Assembly (NCBI GenBank): GCA_032871835.1
Contig: CM065300.1
Span: 5,661,768 to 5,725,767, forward strand
Origin: Dipteronia dyeriana
Lineage: Eukaryota; Streptophyta; Magnoliopsida; Sapindales; Sapindaceae
Length of the DNA stretch: 64,000 bases
Direction of reading: 5' to 3'
A program made the translations under genes and the position numbers. Below the pieces are notes generated by a model. It saw only the letters and a list, made by a program, of their open reading frames with translations, had not been told where the DNA came from and did not search any database. Shown here one piece after another: positions 43,098-53,324 of the stretch. Numbering within the stretch: the first letter of the stretch is position 1; each line of letters begins with the position of its first letter.

Positions 43098-45433
43098 ATG
43101 GCGAAGCTTTGTAGTAACATTTTCTTTTCATCATCGTTGTTCTCTTATATCAATCATCATCATCTGCACTGACAACATATAATGTATTGAGCTTTGGAGC
43201 CAGAGGCAATGGTGTAACAGACTCCACACAAGCATTTATCAGTGTATGGTCTGCAGCTTGTGCTTCCACTGGACCAACCAGAATCTATGTACCCAAAGGA
43301 AGGTATTTTCTTGGCTCTGTGGCCTTCAACGGTGACTGCAAAAGCTCGGAAATTACGTTACGGAATGATGGAACACTGATTGCTCCGGCTGATTATGATG
43401 TGCTAGGTCAATTTAAGAATTGGGTTAGCTTTGATAGAGTTAATAGAGTTTCCATAATCGGTGGAACATTTGATGCTATAGGATCTGCCTTGTGGGCTTG
43501 CAAGGCTGAAGCATCCATCAATTGTCCCGATGGAGCCACGGTATTAAATTATTAATTACATTCTTTTTTTTTTCTCTTCAACAAAACTTTAAAAATATAT
43601 TAAAATTTGATTTTGTTATTTGATATCAACACTTATCGTAGACGTTGAGAATTACCAATTCCACCAACATCAGGATACATGGTATATTGTTAGTCAATTG
43701 TACTACATTGTAACCGATGGTTGTCAAAATATAAACATCGAAAAAGTTAAGGTCATAGTTCGGGTGAAAGCCCTAACACAGACGGTATCTATATCAAAGA
43801 ATTGATAAATGTAACAATCATGAACTCTGTCATGAAAACAGGGAACGATTGCATTTCGATTGATCCCGGCACCACGAACTTGTGGATTGAACGTGTGACA
43901 TGCCGCCCTGGCCATGGCATCAGGTAATAAAATGTTATATAGTAATTCATTTGTTGATTTCATTTTACGGAGACCACAAGTAAAATCCACTTAATTGTCA
44001 CTTCTTGGTTTGCAGTATTGGAAGCTTGGGCCAAGATATGAAGGAAGATGGAGTCCAAAATGTGAAAGTCAAAAACACAACTTTTATAGGTACCCAAAAT
44101 GGGCTGAGAATAAAAACATGGGCCAGACCCAGCAATGGATTTGTTGAAGGTGTTCAATTCATTGGAGCTTTATGTATTATGTCGAAATTCCCATTGTCAT
44201 TGACCACAGTTAGGCCCAGTTTAGCATTGCTGTGCTGTGGGGAGAAGTGCTTTTGAAATTGCTATGGGGGGAATTACTTTTGGAATTGCTGTAAGAAGAA
44301 TCAGATTAGTGTTTGGTAAACTGATTTTCAAAAGTGCTGTAAGAACTAAAAGTAATTTCAATGTGTTTAGTAAGCTGAAATAAAAAATGTTGTGAGTGTG
44401 TAAAATTACTAAAAGGACAGACATTTAAATGGTACTAATGTGCTATACTTTACATTTTTCTTGTTTATTTGTATTTAGTGTTAAGTGTTATATAATTACG
44501 GTACTTTATTGAATTAATTAGCCCCATTTTTTTATTCTACTTTATTTAATTAATTAGTCCAATTTCTTTATTTCTTTATTTCTTTATTTTATTCTACTTT
44601 ATTTTTTAATTTCATTTTATTCTACTTTATTGAATTAATTATTCATTTTTTATACAGTTATGGCAACATTTTTTTTTGTACAAAAATTTAAGTCCAATTT
44701 TTTTTGTTAAATTTCATTAAAGGTTAGGACAAAGTTGAAAAGTTAGTAAAATTTCATTTAATATCACTGTAGCACGTTTTCTAAAAGCAGAAGCCAAAAT
44801 TCAAAAGCATGTATTTGTAGCTTCTCAAAAACTCAGTTGGGAGAAGCTAAAAGTGACCAAAAGCACTTCCCAGCGATTTTACCAAACACCCTGTCTTAGG
44901 TCCAGAATCATTTTTAGCCCCAAAAGCAGCTGGGGAAGCAATGCCAAACTGGGCCTTAATGTCCTCATGACCTCAATTGTCCTGGTCAGGTAAAAAATTC
45001 TCCTAAATGTTTCATTTTATCTTTATCTTTATCGAACCAATCTTACTATTAGGAAGTAAATATCAGTAATATTTAGGATATTTTTCATATTTCAAAAATA
45101 TCAATATTAAAAATATTTCTAAATATCTCAAATATTTTAAAGATATTAGTGATATTATCCAATAACAATCAATTTTTTAACCGATTTTATTTTCATTTTA
45201 TTTATCGATATTAGGTGTCCTGTGTACAAATAAGTGATGTGATATTCCAAGACATTCGAGGAGTATCAATCGCACCAACTGCTATAAATTTTGACTGAAG
45301 CATCAAATATCCGTGTAAGGGGATTAAATTGCAAAACGTGAATTTGAAATATTTGAAGCAAGAGGCTCAATCGTCTTGCACTAATGTTATCGGGGAGGCA
45401 CTTGGCTTGGTTAAACCAGACGGTTGTTTTTAA
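43098..45433 (+). pseudogene. Polygalacturonase (GH28) pseudogene
   Basis: Exons: 1 (43098-43540), 2 (43642-43923), 3 (44016-44209, continuing after the MITE at 44959-44989), 4 (45215-45433), all with GT-AG borders. The family hydrolyses pectin homogalacturonan in the cell wall. Landmarks: TYNVLSFGARGNGVTDST, SPNTDG (exon 2), CRPGHGIS (CGPGHGIS in active enzymes), LRIKTW (exon 3), and a Cys-rich end. The usual GDDC motif is GNDC: the first Asp, a catalytic residue, is Asn (AAC at 43844-43846). Damage: a 1-base loss in the signal peptide (near 43130), frameshifts in exon 2 (about 43695, 43760) and exon 3 (about 44172), a 743-bp MITE in exon 3, and a TGA in exon 4 (about 45295). Clearly dead. 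Confidence 0.93.
44213..44955. mobile_element. PIF/Harbinger (Tourist-like) MITE in the polygalacturonase exon
   Basis: 743 bp with TTA target duplications (44210-44212, 44956-44958). Terminal inverted repeats: GGCCCAGTTTAGCATTGCTG at the left, and the reverse complement of the right end, GGCCCAGTTTGGCATTGCTT. The coding sequence resumes directly after it (..CPHDLNCPGQ). A second copy, 749 bp, lies at 60185-60933. Confidence 0.92.
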
Positions 45434-45984
45434 TAAATTAAGTTATAACAAACAGTCTTTGGACATTAGTATATACATTTCTTCAGATGTACAATCACTG
45501 CTTTCCATGTTATATCAAATTAGTTGAAATACTTTATTATATTACGATACTTTAAACATCTACTGCTTTTGGTTTTTTAACAATTGTTCAAGATCATGTG
45601 ATTTTATAAATCAATTCATTTGCTAAAATGCATTCAAAATATCCACTTTAGTTATTCTTCAGGCTATTTCACAAACAGAGTCATTTCTATTAAACACTTT
45701 AGTTATTCTATATTTTCACATGTAAAGAGAAGTTCTCAGGTTTTTATTATGAGTAGTGCAGGACAACAAAAAATTTAACCCAAATTTCAACCCAAATGAT
45801 GTGCCAAATGAGTTGTCATCACCACTCAAAACATGGGATGATGCGGTTAATGAAAAAATCACTTATCACATCATTTGGATTCAATTTAAACTAAATTTTT
45901 GGGTTAACTAGTACTAGTGTTTTAGTATTATTATTCTCATTCCTAAAATCCTTACAGAAAAAATGAAGACAGTTAATCTTTCAT
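45434..45984. other. Spacer after the polygalacturonase pseudogene
   Basis: AT-rich, with an AATAAA-like site around 45433. No gene recognised. Confidence 0.5.
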
Positions 45985-46540
45985 AAAAGAAAAACCAAGA
46001 CACTTTCTCATAAAAACTCCAACTCTAAGTATGCCTCGTAAAAGCAAATAGAACATACTCAAAGAGAAACAACAAAAACAACATTAACGAAAACAATAAA
46101 AGGGAAACTCATTGAATATATAGCATATTGATTTATATATTTCAATTATAAGCTTTCATATGGACATAATACTTAAAATTCAAATACAAGTTAAAGACAC
46201 ATCTATAACTAATATATTAACCGTAAAAAAACAGTCACATTTCTATATTTTTCTCTCAAGTACATAAAAAATTAACTAGCGATCGTGTTGAAAAATAAAA
46301 AGCCAACAACATAACATAGTTTTAAAATGAGACTAATGATGAGTCTACCTTTGAGTTTGTGGATAAAGAGTGGGCAAGTAATGATTCATATAAAAAAGTA
46401 GTAGCAAATATTGAGAAAAATAATAATCATTAACCTCACAGAATACTTGCAAGGTGACTATGGTCCCAAGTAGAGGTGAAAGAGATTCCGTTTGCATACA
46501 TAAAGTGTATGCTAAGGAAGATTCTAATTTTATCCAAGAC
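45985..46540 (-). repeat. Module A of a four-copy diverged repeat
   Basis: About 555 bp: AAACCAAGACACTTTCTCAT.. through ..GCATACATAAAGTGTATGCT. Modules B, C and D share the same landmarks in the same order. The minus strand has partial frames but no complete gene. Confidence 0.85.
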
Positions 46541-47510
46541 ATTTTCTCATGAAAACTCCAATTCTAAATATGTCTCGTAAACACAATGAGAACATATTAA
46601 ACAATAAACAACATTAACGAAAACAATAAAAGGGCAACTCATTGAAAATGCATAGCGCATTGATTTATGTATTTGAATAATAATCTTTCATATCGACATA
46701 ACACTTAAAATTCAAATATAAATTGAAGACAAGTCTATAACTATATATTAACCTTAAAAATAAAAACCATAGTCCAACATTGCTATATTTTTCTCTCAAG
46801 TACATCTGAAATTAACTAGCAGTCAAGTTAAAATATAAAAAGCCAAAAACATGACATAGTTTTAAAATGAAATTCATGATCCGTCTACCATTGGACTTGT
46901 GGATAAAGAGTGGGTATGTAATTGTTGATATAAAAAAGTAGAATAAAATATTAAGTGCCCGTTTGGAAGAGCTTGTCTACCGACAAAAAGAGTTTTTTTT
47001 TTAATTAAAAAAGCTCTTTCTAAAAAATATTGTGTGGTTTGGTTGTCACCAAGTAGAGTTTTTAGATGATTAAAAATAAAATTACGTGTACTTAGAGAAA
47101 CTCAAATTTTAGGTTTTTCAAAGTAAATCTTTTTGGGATTTTTTAATAACACTAAATAGTATAATATAATCTTATCATTTAAAATAGTTTTTGAATATTT
47201 TGGTAATCTTACCATTTAAAAAATCTTTTTCTAATCGACAGTCAAACGACCAACATCTTTCTATTAAAAACTTTACTTGTAAAATATCTATTTAAAAAAA
47301 CTCTCCCAAACGAAACCTAAGAAAAGTAATAATCATTATCCTCATATAGTCCAACATGTAGACGAAAAAGATTATATTTGCATACATGAAGTGTATGCTA
47401 AAGAAGCTTCCAAATTCATCGATGACAAATCCATTCATTACTTTGGCATAGTTCTTCGGTGATATAAAGAGCTCATCAATCATGAATTCCTTCAATCAGC
47501 ACTCAAGCTT
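46541..47510 (-). repeat. Module B, interrupted by a MITE
   Basis: Same landmarks as module A: CAAGACATTTTCTCATGAAA.., TTTTTCTCTCAAGTACAT, GTCTACC..GGACTTGTGGATAA, GCATACATGAAGTGTATGCT. The MITE at 46955-47317 splits it. It extends further at its right end than A, to an ATTGATGAGCTC-like segment (minus strand, about 47480-47465). Confidence 0.85.
46955..47317. mobile_element. 363-bp Tourist-like MITE in module B
   Basis: TAA target duplications (46952-46954, 47318-47320). Ends: GTGCCCGTTTGGAAGAGCTT, and GGTTTCGTTTGGGAGAGTTT as the reverse complement of the right end. Sister module A is uninterrupted at this site. Core AT-rich, no transposase. Confidence 0.82.
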
Positions 47511-48247
47511 AACATTAGACCTAAAGGGAAGTATTGAGGTACCCACCCATATACATTCATAAGTTTTTTCTGATTTTTTATGTAGTGTCTCTTTTTTGTG
47601 TTACACGTTGCATAACTCAACCATAACACACGAAGCAACATATAATTAAAATGAAACTAACTGTTTAATTAACTAATTAATTAAACTAAAGTAAATCCAA
47701 TTAACCATGTTGCTCAAATGTAAACTAACGTGAAGACGTCTGATGTCACCTCAATATAGAAACTGAATCTTAATTGATTTGTTTTTTCTATTAATTTGAG
47801 AATAATTTCAAATTTCAAAAAATGAATCAATACCTCATTAGTTGTGTCTAGGTTGCCACCCACATCAAGAATTTCGCCGCCGATATATGTCCAGTCGTCA
47901 CACTCCACCTCATCATTGGCGGTGACTTTCACGTGAAAACATTTCATCATCTGATTTTCAGAAGAAAGATTAAATGACAGTAAAAGATTGAAAAACGATG
48001 TATTAGGGTTTAAGCTAACTTTTATCTTTCAAATTTTGAATTTGTTAAATGATAATCATGTATAGTTTTTCTTTGTAATATACCGTTACATTTTTCAATT
48101 TTTTTTTAATAAAGTGCAACGGTAATAAAGCAATGAGTTCATTCAATATTAAAAATATATATTTTTGAATAAATTGCAATGAGTTTAATCAATGGTGCAT
48201 TTAACGGCAATATATAAGGGTAAAATAGTCAATTTTTCTATAAAATA
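47511..48247. other. Spacer between modules B and C
   Basis: AT-rich; apart from the candidate exon at 47834-47950, nothing is recognised. Confidence 0.4.
47834..47950 (-). CDS. Candidate internal or first coding exon, family unknown
   Basis: A 117-bp open block (39 codons) bounded on the minus strand by an acceptor-like CAG (47953-47951) and a donor GT (47833-47832). It begins MMKCFHVKV and carries CDDWTYIGGEILDVGG. The coding character (balanced acidic and hydrophobic residues, both splice signals) stands out from its AT-rich surroundings. It sits between modules B and C, perhaps part of the gene they derive from. No partner exon found. Confidence 0.3.
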
Positions 48248-48854
48248 TGTTTCATAAAAGAAAAACCAAGACACTTCCTTGTAAAAATTCCAACTCTAAA
48301 TATGCCTTGCAAACATAATGAGAGCATATTAAAAAAAAACATCATTAAGGAAAACAGTAAAAGGACAACCCATTGAATACACATAACACATTGATTTATC
48401 TATTTCAATAATAAGCTTATATATCAGCATAATACTTAAAATACAAATACACGTTAAAGACATTTCTATAACTATATATTATCCTTAAAAAAATCCATAG
48501 TCCAACATTATTGTATTTTTCTCTCAAGTACGTAAAAAATTAACTAGCAACTTAGTTGAAATATAAAAAGTCAAGAACATCACATAGTTTTAAAATGAAA
48601 ATCATAATCCGTCTACCTTTGGGCTTGTGGTATGCAATGGTTGGTATAAAAAAATAGTAGCAATGGTTGGTTTGTAATGGTTGATATAAAAAGTAGTAGC
48701 AAATATTGTGAACAGTAATAATCATTAACTTCATAAAATACTTATCAATGCGACTATGATCCAAAGTGGAGGTAAAAAGGATTATGTTTGCATACATGAA
48801 GTGTGGAAACTTCCAATTTCATCGATGACAAATCCATTCATTACTTTGGAATAG
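48248..48854 (-). repeat. Module C of the four-copy repeat
   Basis: Same landmark order as A and B, from AAACCAAGACACTTCCTTGT to the GATGACAAATCCATTCATTA segment, ending at the stop of the acidic ORF (48857-48855). Confidence 0.85.
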
Positions 48855-49025
48855 TTATTCGTCATCATCGGCGTATTTGTCATTGTCGTCATCATTGTCG
48901 TTGGCATCGTCATCGAAGTCTTCATCACCAGAGTCATCATCGCCACCTCCCGTAAATTTCAGTCGGTCCAAAATATTATCGTCGTAACACTGTGGAATAT
49001 CGTTATCCTGCTCAAAATGACTCAT
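48855..49025 (-). CDS. Small acidic protein, 56 aa, unknown
   Basis: ATG 49025-49023, TAA 48857-48855. The N-terminal half (MSHFEQDNDIPQCYDDNILD..) is mixed; a Gly-Gly-Gly hinge is followed by about 28 residues that are mostly Asp, Asn and Glu. A TATA-like CCTATATAAA lies 46-55 bp upstream. Acidic tails bind basic proteins such as histones, or metal ions, but no function can be assigned. Asp codon repeats (GAT/GAC) could have grown by slippage. Could be a complete small gene or a first exon whose splice site was missed. Confidence 0.4.
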   Translation of the reverse strand: MSHFEQDNDIPQCYDDNILDRLKFTGGGDDDSGDEDFDDDANDNDDDNDKYADDDE

Positions 49026-49070
49026 TTTGTTTGTTCTTGAAGATGTACAATGTGAATATAGATGGATTCA

Positions 49071-49080
49071 TTTATATAGG
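49071..49080 (-). promoter_or_regulatory. TATA-box-like element of the acidic ORF
   Basis: Minus strand CCTATATAAA, 46 bp before the ATG; the 5' leader would be very short. Confidence 0.4.
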
Positions 49081-49287
49081 AGGATTCTGCTTTTCATAAA
49101 CTCTAACGACAATGGGACAATTTTATAACAGTATTGGAGGTGGCCGGTCCACTTCATATAATTATTAATTATATATTGTTTGTGTTTTCATGATTTTTTT
49201 TTCATTTGCGGCTTGTATTTCCATACGTTTTTTATTATTAAGTTTGATGCAGGGGGGTGACTGGGGAGTCCCTCTTATATAGAGATG

Positions 49288-49680
49288 GATATATTTTTCT
49301 CTCAAGTACGTAAAAATTAACTACCAATCAAGTTGAAATATAAAAAGCCAACAACATGACATAGTTTTAAAATGAGACTGATGATTGATGATCCGTCTAC
49401 CTTTAAGCTTGTGGATAAGTAGTGGGTAAGTAATGGTTGATATAAAAAAGTAGTAGTAAATATTCAGAAAAGTAATAATCATTAACCTCATATAGTACTT
49501 GTCAAGGTGACTATGGTCCAAAGTAGAGGCGAAAGAGATTCTGTTTGCATACATAACGTGTATGCTAAGGAAGCTTCTAATTTTATCGATGATAAATCCA
49601 GCTTTTACCAAGTTCTTCAGTGATATATGGAGCTCATCAATTATTAATTCCTCCAATCCATCAGCACTAAAGCATAACTG
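49288..49680 (-). repeat. Module D of the four-copy repeat (partial)
   Basis: Contains the second half of the module: TTTTTCTCTCAAGTACGTAA, GTCTACCTTTAAGCTTGTGG, GCATACATAACGTGTATGCT, and the longer right end with GAGCTCATCAATTATTAATT. Minus-strand frame 49656-49321 is partly open but not recognisable. Confidence 0.8.
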
Positions 49681-49681
49681 C

Positions 49682-49967
49682 AGCTTTGGTGTGTCAATCT
49701 AGAGATGAAGTTGACGGAAAGCCAGATGTCGTTGTTAAAGAGAGGAAGCTTGATTTTGTAACTGATCCATATGCTGCTCAGTTGGAAGTGATCAAGAATG
49801 CATTTGGGGACAAGGAGAAGTTGATTGGAGACATGAAAAAGCAAGTTGAGTTTTTGCACAATTCTGTTGCAGAGGCACATAAGAAGAAAAGCTTCTGGAC
49901 TCTGGTATCTTCAGCAACAACTCTTTTTGACGCAGCTTCTGTTGCGTATGCTGCTAGAATCCGCTAA
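49682..49967 (+). pseudogene. Terminal exon or retrocopy of a coiled-coil, tail-anchored protein
   Basis: Good plant coding sequence of ~94 codons ending TAA at 49965-49967. The front is Lys/Glu/Asp-rich (coiled-coil-like, AAQLEVIKNAFGDKEKLIGD..), followed by a C-terminal hydrophobic tail (SFWTLVSSATTLF..SVAYAARIR). That layout fits membrane-tethered coiled-coil proteins. Upstream is an acceptor-like CTGCAG (49676-49681) and immediately module D, with no further exons, so it may be a 5'-truncated fragment. Family not identified. A 3' UTR-like AT-rich stretch follows to about 50100. Confidence 0.45.
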
Positions 49968-50260
49968 GTGGTTTGGTTAATTTACCAAATCTTGCTGTTA
50001 GGAGAAGTTTCTTTGGCTTTTAGGATTAGTAATCAGGTTTTGCTTAATGACATGCCTTTTTTATACTTGTTGAACATATGAACTAAATATGAGAATAAGG
50101 TCTTTTGAATGTTGCGGATGATATCATAGCATTAAATGATATTATAAACTGCCTTATTAGTATGATTATCAACCCATAATTCCAATTCTCTCATATTTCA
50201 AAAAAACATAAGATCTAAAAGGTAGTACTATGGTGACCACGGATACACACTCATAAGTTT

Positions 50261-50560
50261 TTGCCGGTGAACGACTTGTACAAATTCTTTGAGTGTTTGA
50301 TCAATTTTGTACCAGGTGGAAAATATAGGATTTTTGGTGGAGCTTTGATGTTGAATATTGGAGAAGATTTACGTGAGACAAACATAACAAGCCTACAAAA
50401 GTTACAGCGCAGCCAGCCGGTGGACAACTTTTCAATTTTTTTGAGAGCTTGATCATTTTCGTACCAAGTAAAAAGTATGGGATTTTTGGTGGAGCATTGA
50501 TGTTAAATATTGGAGAAGAAGATGAGGCAGTTACAATGCTAAAAGGTGAGTTGTTTTGCT
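50261..50560 (+). pseudogene. Duplicated gene fragment of unknown family (left copies)
   Basis: Two tandem versions (about 50289-50368 and 50439-50550) encode a related exon end, with FVPGGKYRIFGGALMLNIGE as the first. The second continues into EDEAVTMLKG followed by GTGAGT, a donor site. Three similar pieces, including one at 58330-58377, show the exon was duplicated. Family not recognised. The rest of 49968-50288 and 50561-50937 is AT-rich intron-like DNA. Confidence 0.5.
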
Positions 50561-50951
50561 TTTTTACTTTAAGTGTGTTCTTTTTAAGCACGACATAAGT
50601 GTTTTTTTATTTTTACTATTTTAATTTTCTTCCCGTCACAATGATTTTAAACTATTTATTTAATGTATATAATTTCAAACAACATAACTCGTGTGTTGTC
50701 TTGATCATAGATCTTGTGTTGACTTACGTTGATATGTCACTATAGAGGACAATAGTGTTAGAATAAATTTAGATCCTCAACTGATCTAATCTTTTTTTTA
50801 ACCTCATATAATCTCATGACATATAAGCATTACAATGAATGTGTAGTTGAGATGTGCTTGGTTTTCACAGTCACTTTACCAACAACCAATCACATGTTTT
50901 AAAAATGTCAGAAAAAATTGTGTAAGAAGCAAATTTTTAGAGAGAGAGAGA

Positions 50952-53290
50952 ATGGATAGAGAGAGAAGCTCATGGTTTTTGGATCAAGAAAGTCATATAA
51001 GGGCAAATTGCACAGATCATGAAGTTAAGGACTTTTGAGAAAATTTGGTTTCGGTTTTCATCAACAACCTTAATCCAGTGGTGGTTACTGTGGGTCTTTG
51101 GGGAATTTTCAAGCCATTTGGAAGAGTGAGGGATGTTTTCCTTTATCCTAAAGCAATCACAAGAAAGGGACGTTATGCATTTATCAAATTTGGAACCCTA
51201 GGAGAGGCGAACAAAATGGCTTCAATGGTGAATGGAATGCATGTCTACGGATGGCCAATTCTCACAAAGGTTGCGGACTAAGGGTGGAGTAAAAGAAGAA
51301 CATCAACAAAGCTACCACGAGAGAGAGGTTCCTATAACAGACAAAAGTTGGTCAGAAAGGGAGGAGTTTTGGCTAAAGGTGCAAATACAAGTTTTAGAAG
51401 GGACCAATCTTTTGCAGAGGTAGTGAAAGATGTGAAAACAAGTATCAATGGGGATCAGAACAACCAATGTCCTAGTCTGTCCAAAAAGAGGAAGAAGATT
51501 GGTTAGCTAGGAGTGCAATTGGGATTTTGAAGGAATTCAGTGACGTTCATGAAATTAACTTGAAATTGGAAGAGCGTGGTTTTGTTTTTTCATCGACCTA
51601 TTAAGAGGTAAAAACATAGTTTAGACTTACGAGACGGAATGGAATAGAGATGGTTTTATTAGAAACAGGTATTTCTAGAGAGACAATTTCATCTCCATGT
51701 TCAGATGGACTGAAACCTTAGTCTCGACGAGTAGGCTTAAGTGGCTAGAGGTTGTGGGAGTTCCTTTAAACTGTTGGTGCAAGGCATTTTCCTTTAAGAT
51801 CGGGGTCAAAATAGGAGAAACGGTATGGGTAGAAAGCAAAACTGTGGGAAGAGGAAGACTGGATAAAGGAAGGATTTTAGCTCTTGTTCCTCTAGAGACA
51901 GAAGCAAGTTGTATGGTGAAGGTAAGGGTTAAAACTCTTCGTTTCCGGTAAGAGTGATGGAGTCGCCGACATCGGTCTCTTTTTCTTGGGTTTCAGAGCT
52001 TTTGGGTTTGAAAATAGAGGAAAAGCGTTTGTCATCAGAGTTTGACAGGTCTATCATGTCCAATCCAAAGGACAACAAAAGACTAGCTCCCTAATTCAGA
52101 GGACAGGTTAAGTGCGACAATATTATGCTAAAGATGGATTTATGGGGAAAAGTGAAACCTAGGAAGGGGTTGAAAGACAGACGGTTCTCTCAGATGGGGA
52201 AGGGAAAGGTCACAAAGGACCCACATTTGAGAAAGCAGGTGAACAGAGTAACAGAGGTTGAGGGGGAAATGAGTAGTTTGGACAAAGGTAAGAGTAGTTG
52301 AGTGCAAAAATCGATTGTAAAACCAAGGTGGCATCCTTCCCTTAATACCAGTATTAAAATCGAAAAGAACTTACCTTCTAACTAGTGGGCGAGTAGTTAT
52401 GAGTCTAGTTCAAGTGACTTTGAATCTGATATAAGGGCTTTTTCAAAATTTCCTTTGCTTAAAGAAGATAGCTCTATTAAGAGGCTTGGTGTGAATAAAA
52501 AGAAGGTTGGGCTAATTGGGCCAGTAGTTAGGCTATTAGAAGAATGGAAGTTCCAGTCTCCTACTAAAAAACTATAAAACTAAAAAGGATCTTCTCCAAA
52601 AGGAGGTAAAAGGGCCCAATTGTGTGTTGGGATGGACTTAGAACAAGAGGCAATTAGTAGCCCAATTATATCATATGTGTGTCCTGGCAGTGAAAGGGTT
52701 GAAACAAGTATTCTTCAATCAGGTGATCTTCATCAGAGTCTTGGCACAAAGAAACAACACGAGTCTTTGATCGTGATGCAAGGTCTGAACTTGTGTATGG
52801 ATTTATGTGCTGAAGATAACGATTCAACTAGATCGGGTTATGGCGAGTTGAATCAAGATGGTTCAGACAGGGAAGGAGGTGATGATGGATTTCTTAATCA
52901 AGATAGAAGTTTGGACAGTATGGGGAATGAGGGAATAATTGGTCAATCAAAGGTAAAGCAGTCAGTGTCCAATATAAAGCTCAGAGGAAAAAATAACAGC
53001 CAATTTGTTAAAACTCATCCCATGACAACGAGAAACTCAAGGTCCAACTCTGAGGAAAATGACATCCCAACTCAACCAAAGCAAGGTCGAGATAGCTAGG
53101 GTGATCAATAAAAGAGTTGACATGGGCTTAGTTTCAAGTTCAAAGAGCTGGAATGACAAAGATGACAGCTCTTGCAAGGCAAACATTTAATGGGATTTGG
53201 AGAAAGAGGTCACAAAAGTTTTGGAAACTGGGATTGCTTTGGGTGTTGACTTCCATGGAAATGAGGAGGAAATTTACGAGATCGTAACAG
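50952..53290 (+). pseudogene. LINE-5 ORF1 with RRM and DUF4283-type domain
   Basis: Starts MDRERSSWFLDQESH (50952). A stop (TGA, about 51038) lies just before the RRM: RNP2-like VSVFINNLNPV (51048) and RNP1-like RKGRYAFIKFGT (about 51160-51195). The DUF4283-type domain (about 51697-51951) has WLEVVGVPLNCWCKAFSFKI and GRGRLDKGRILAL. An acidic/Ser-rich linker (52620-53099) ends with Thr-Arg-Asn-Ser repeats. Numerous stops. The RRM residues are the best preserved of the ORF1s here. Confidence 0.8.
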
Positions 53291-53324
53291 ACTTAGAAAG
53301 AGAAGATGAGGCGATAAGAGCAGT

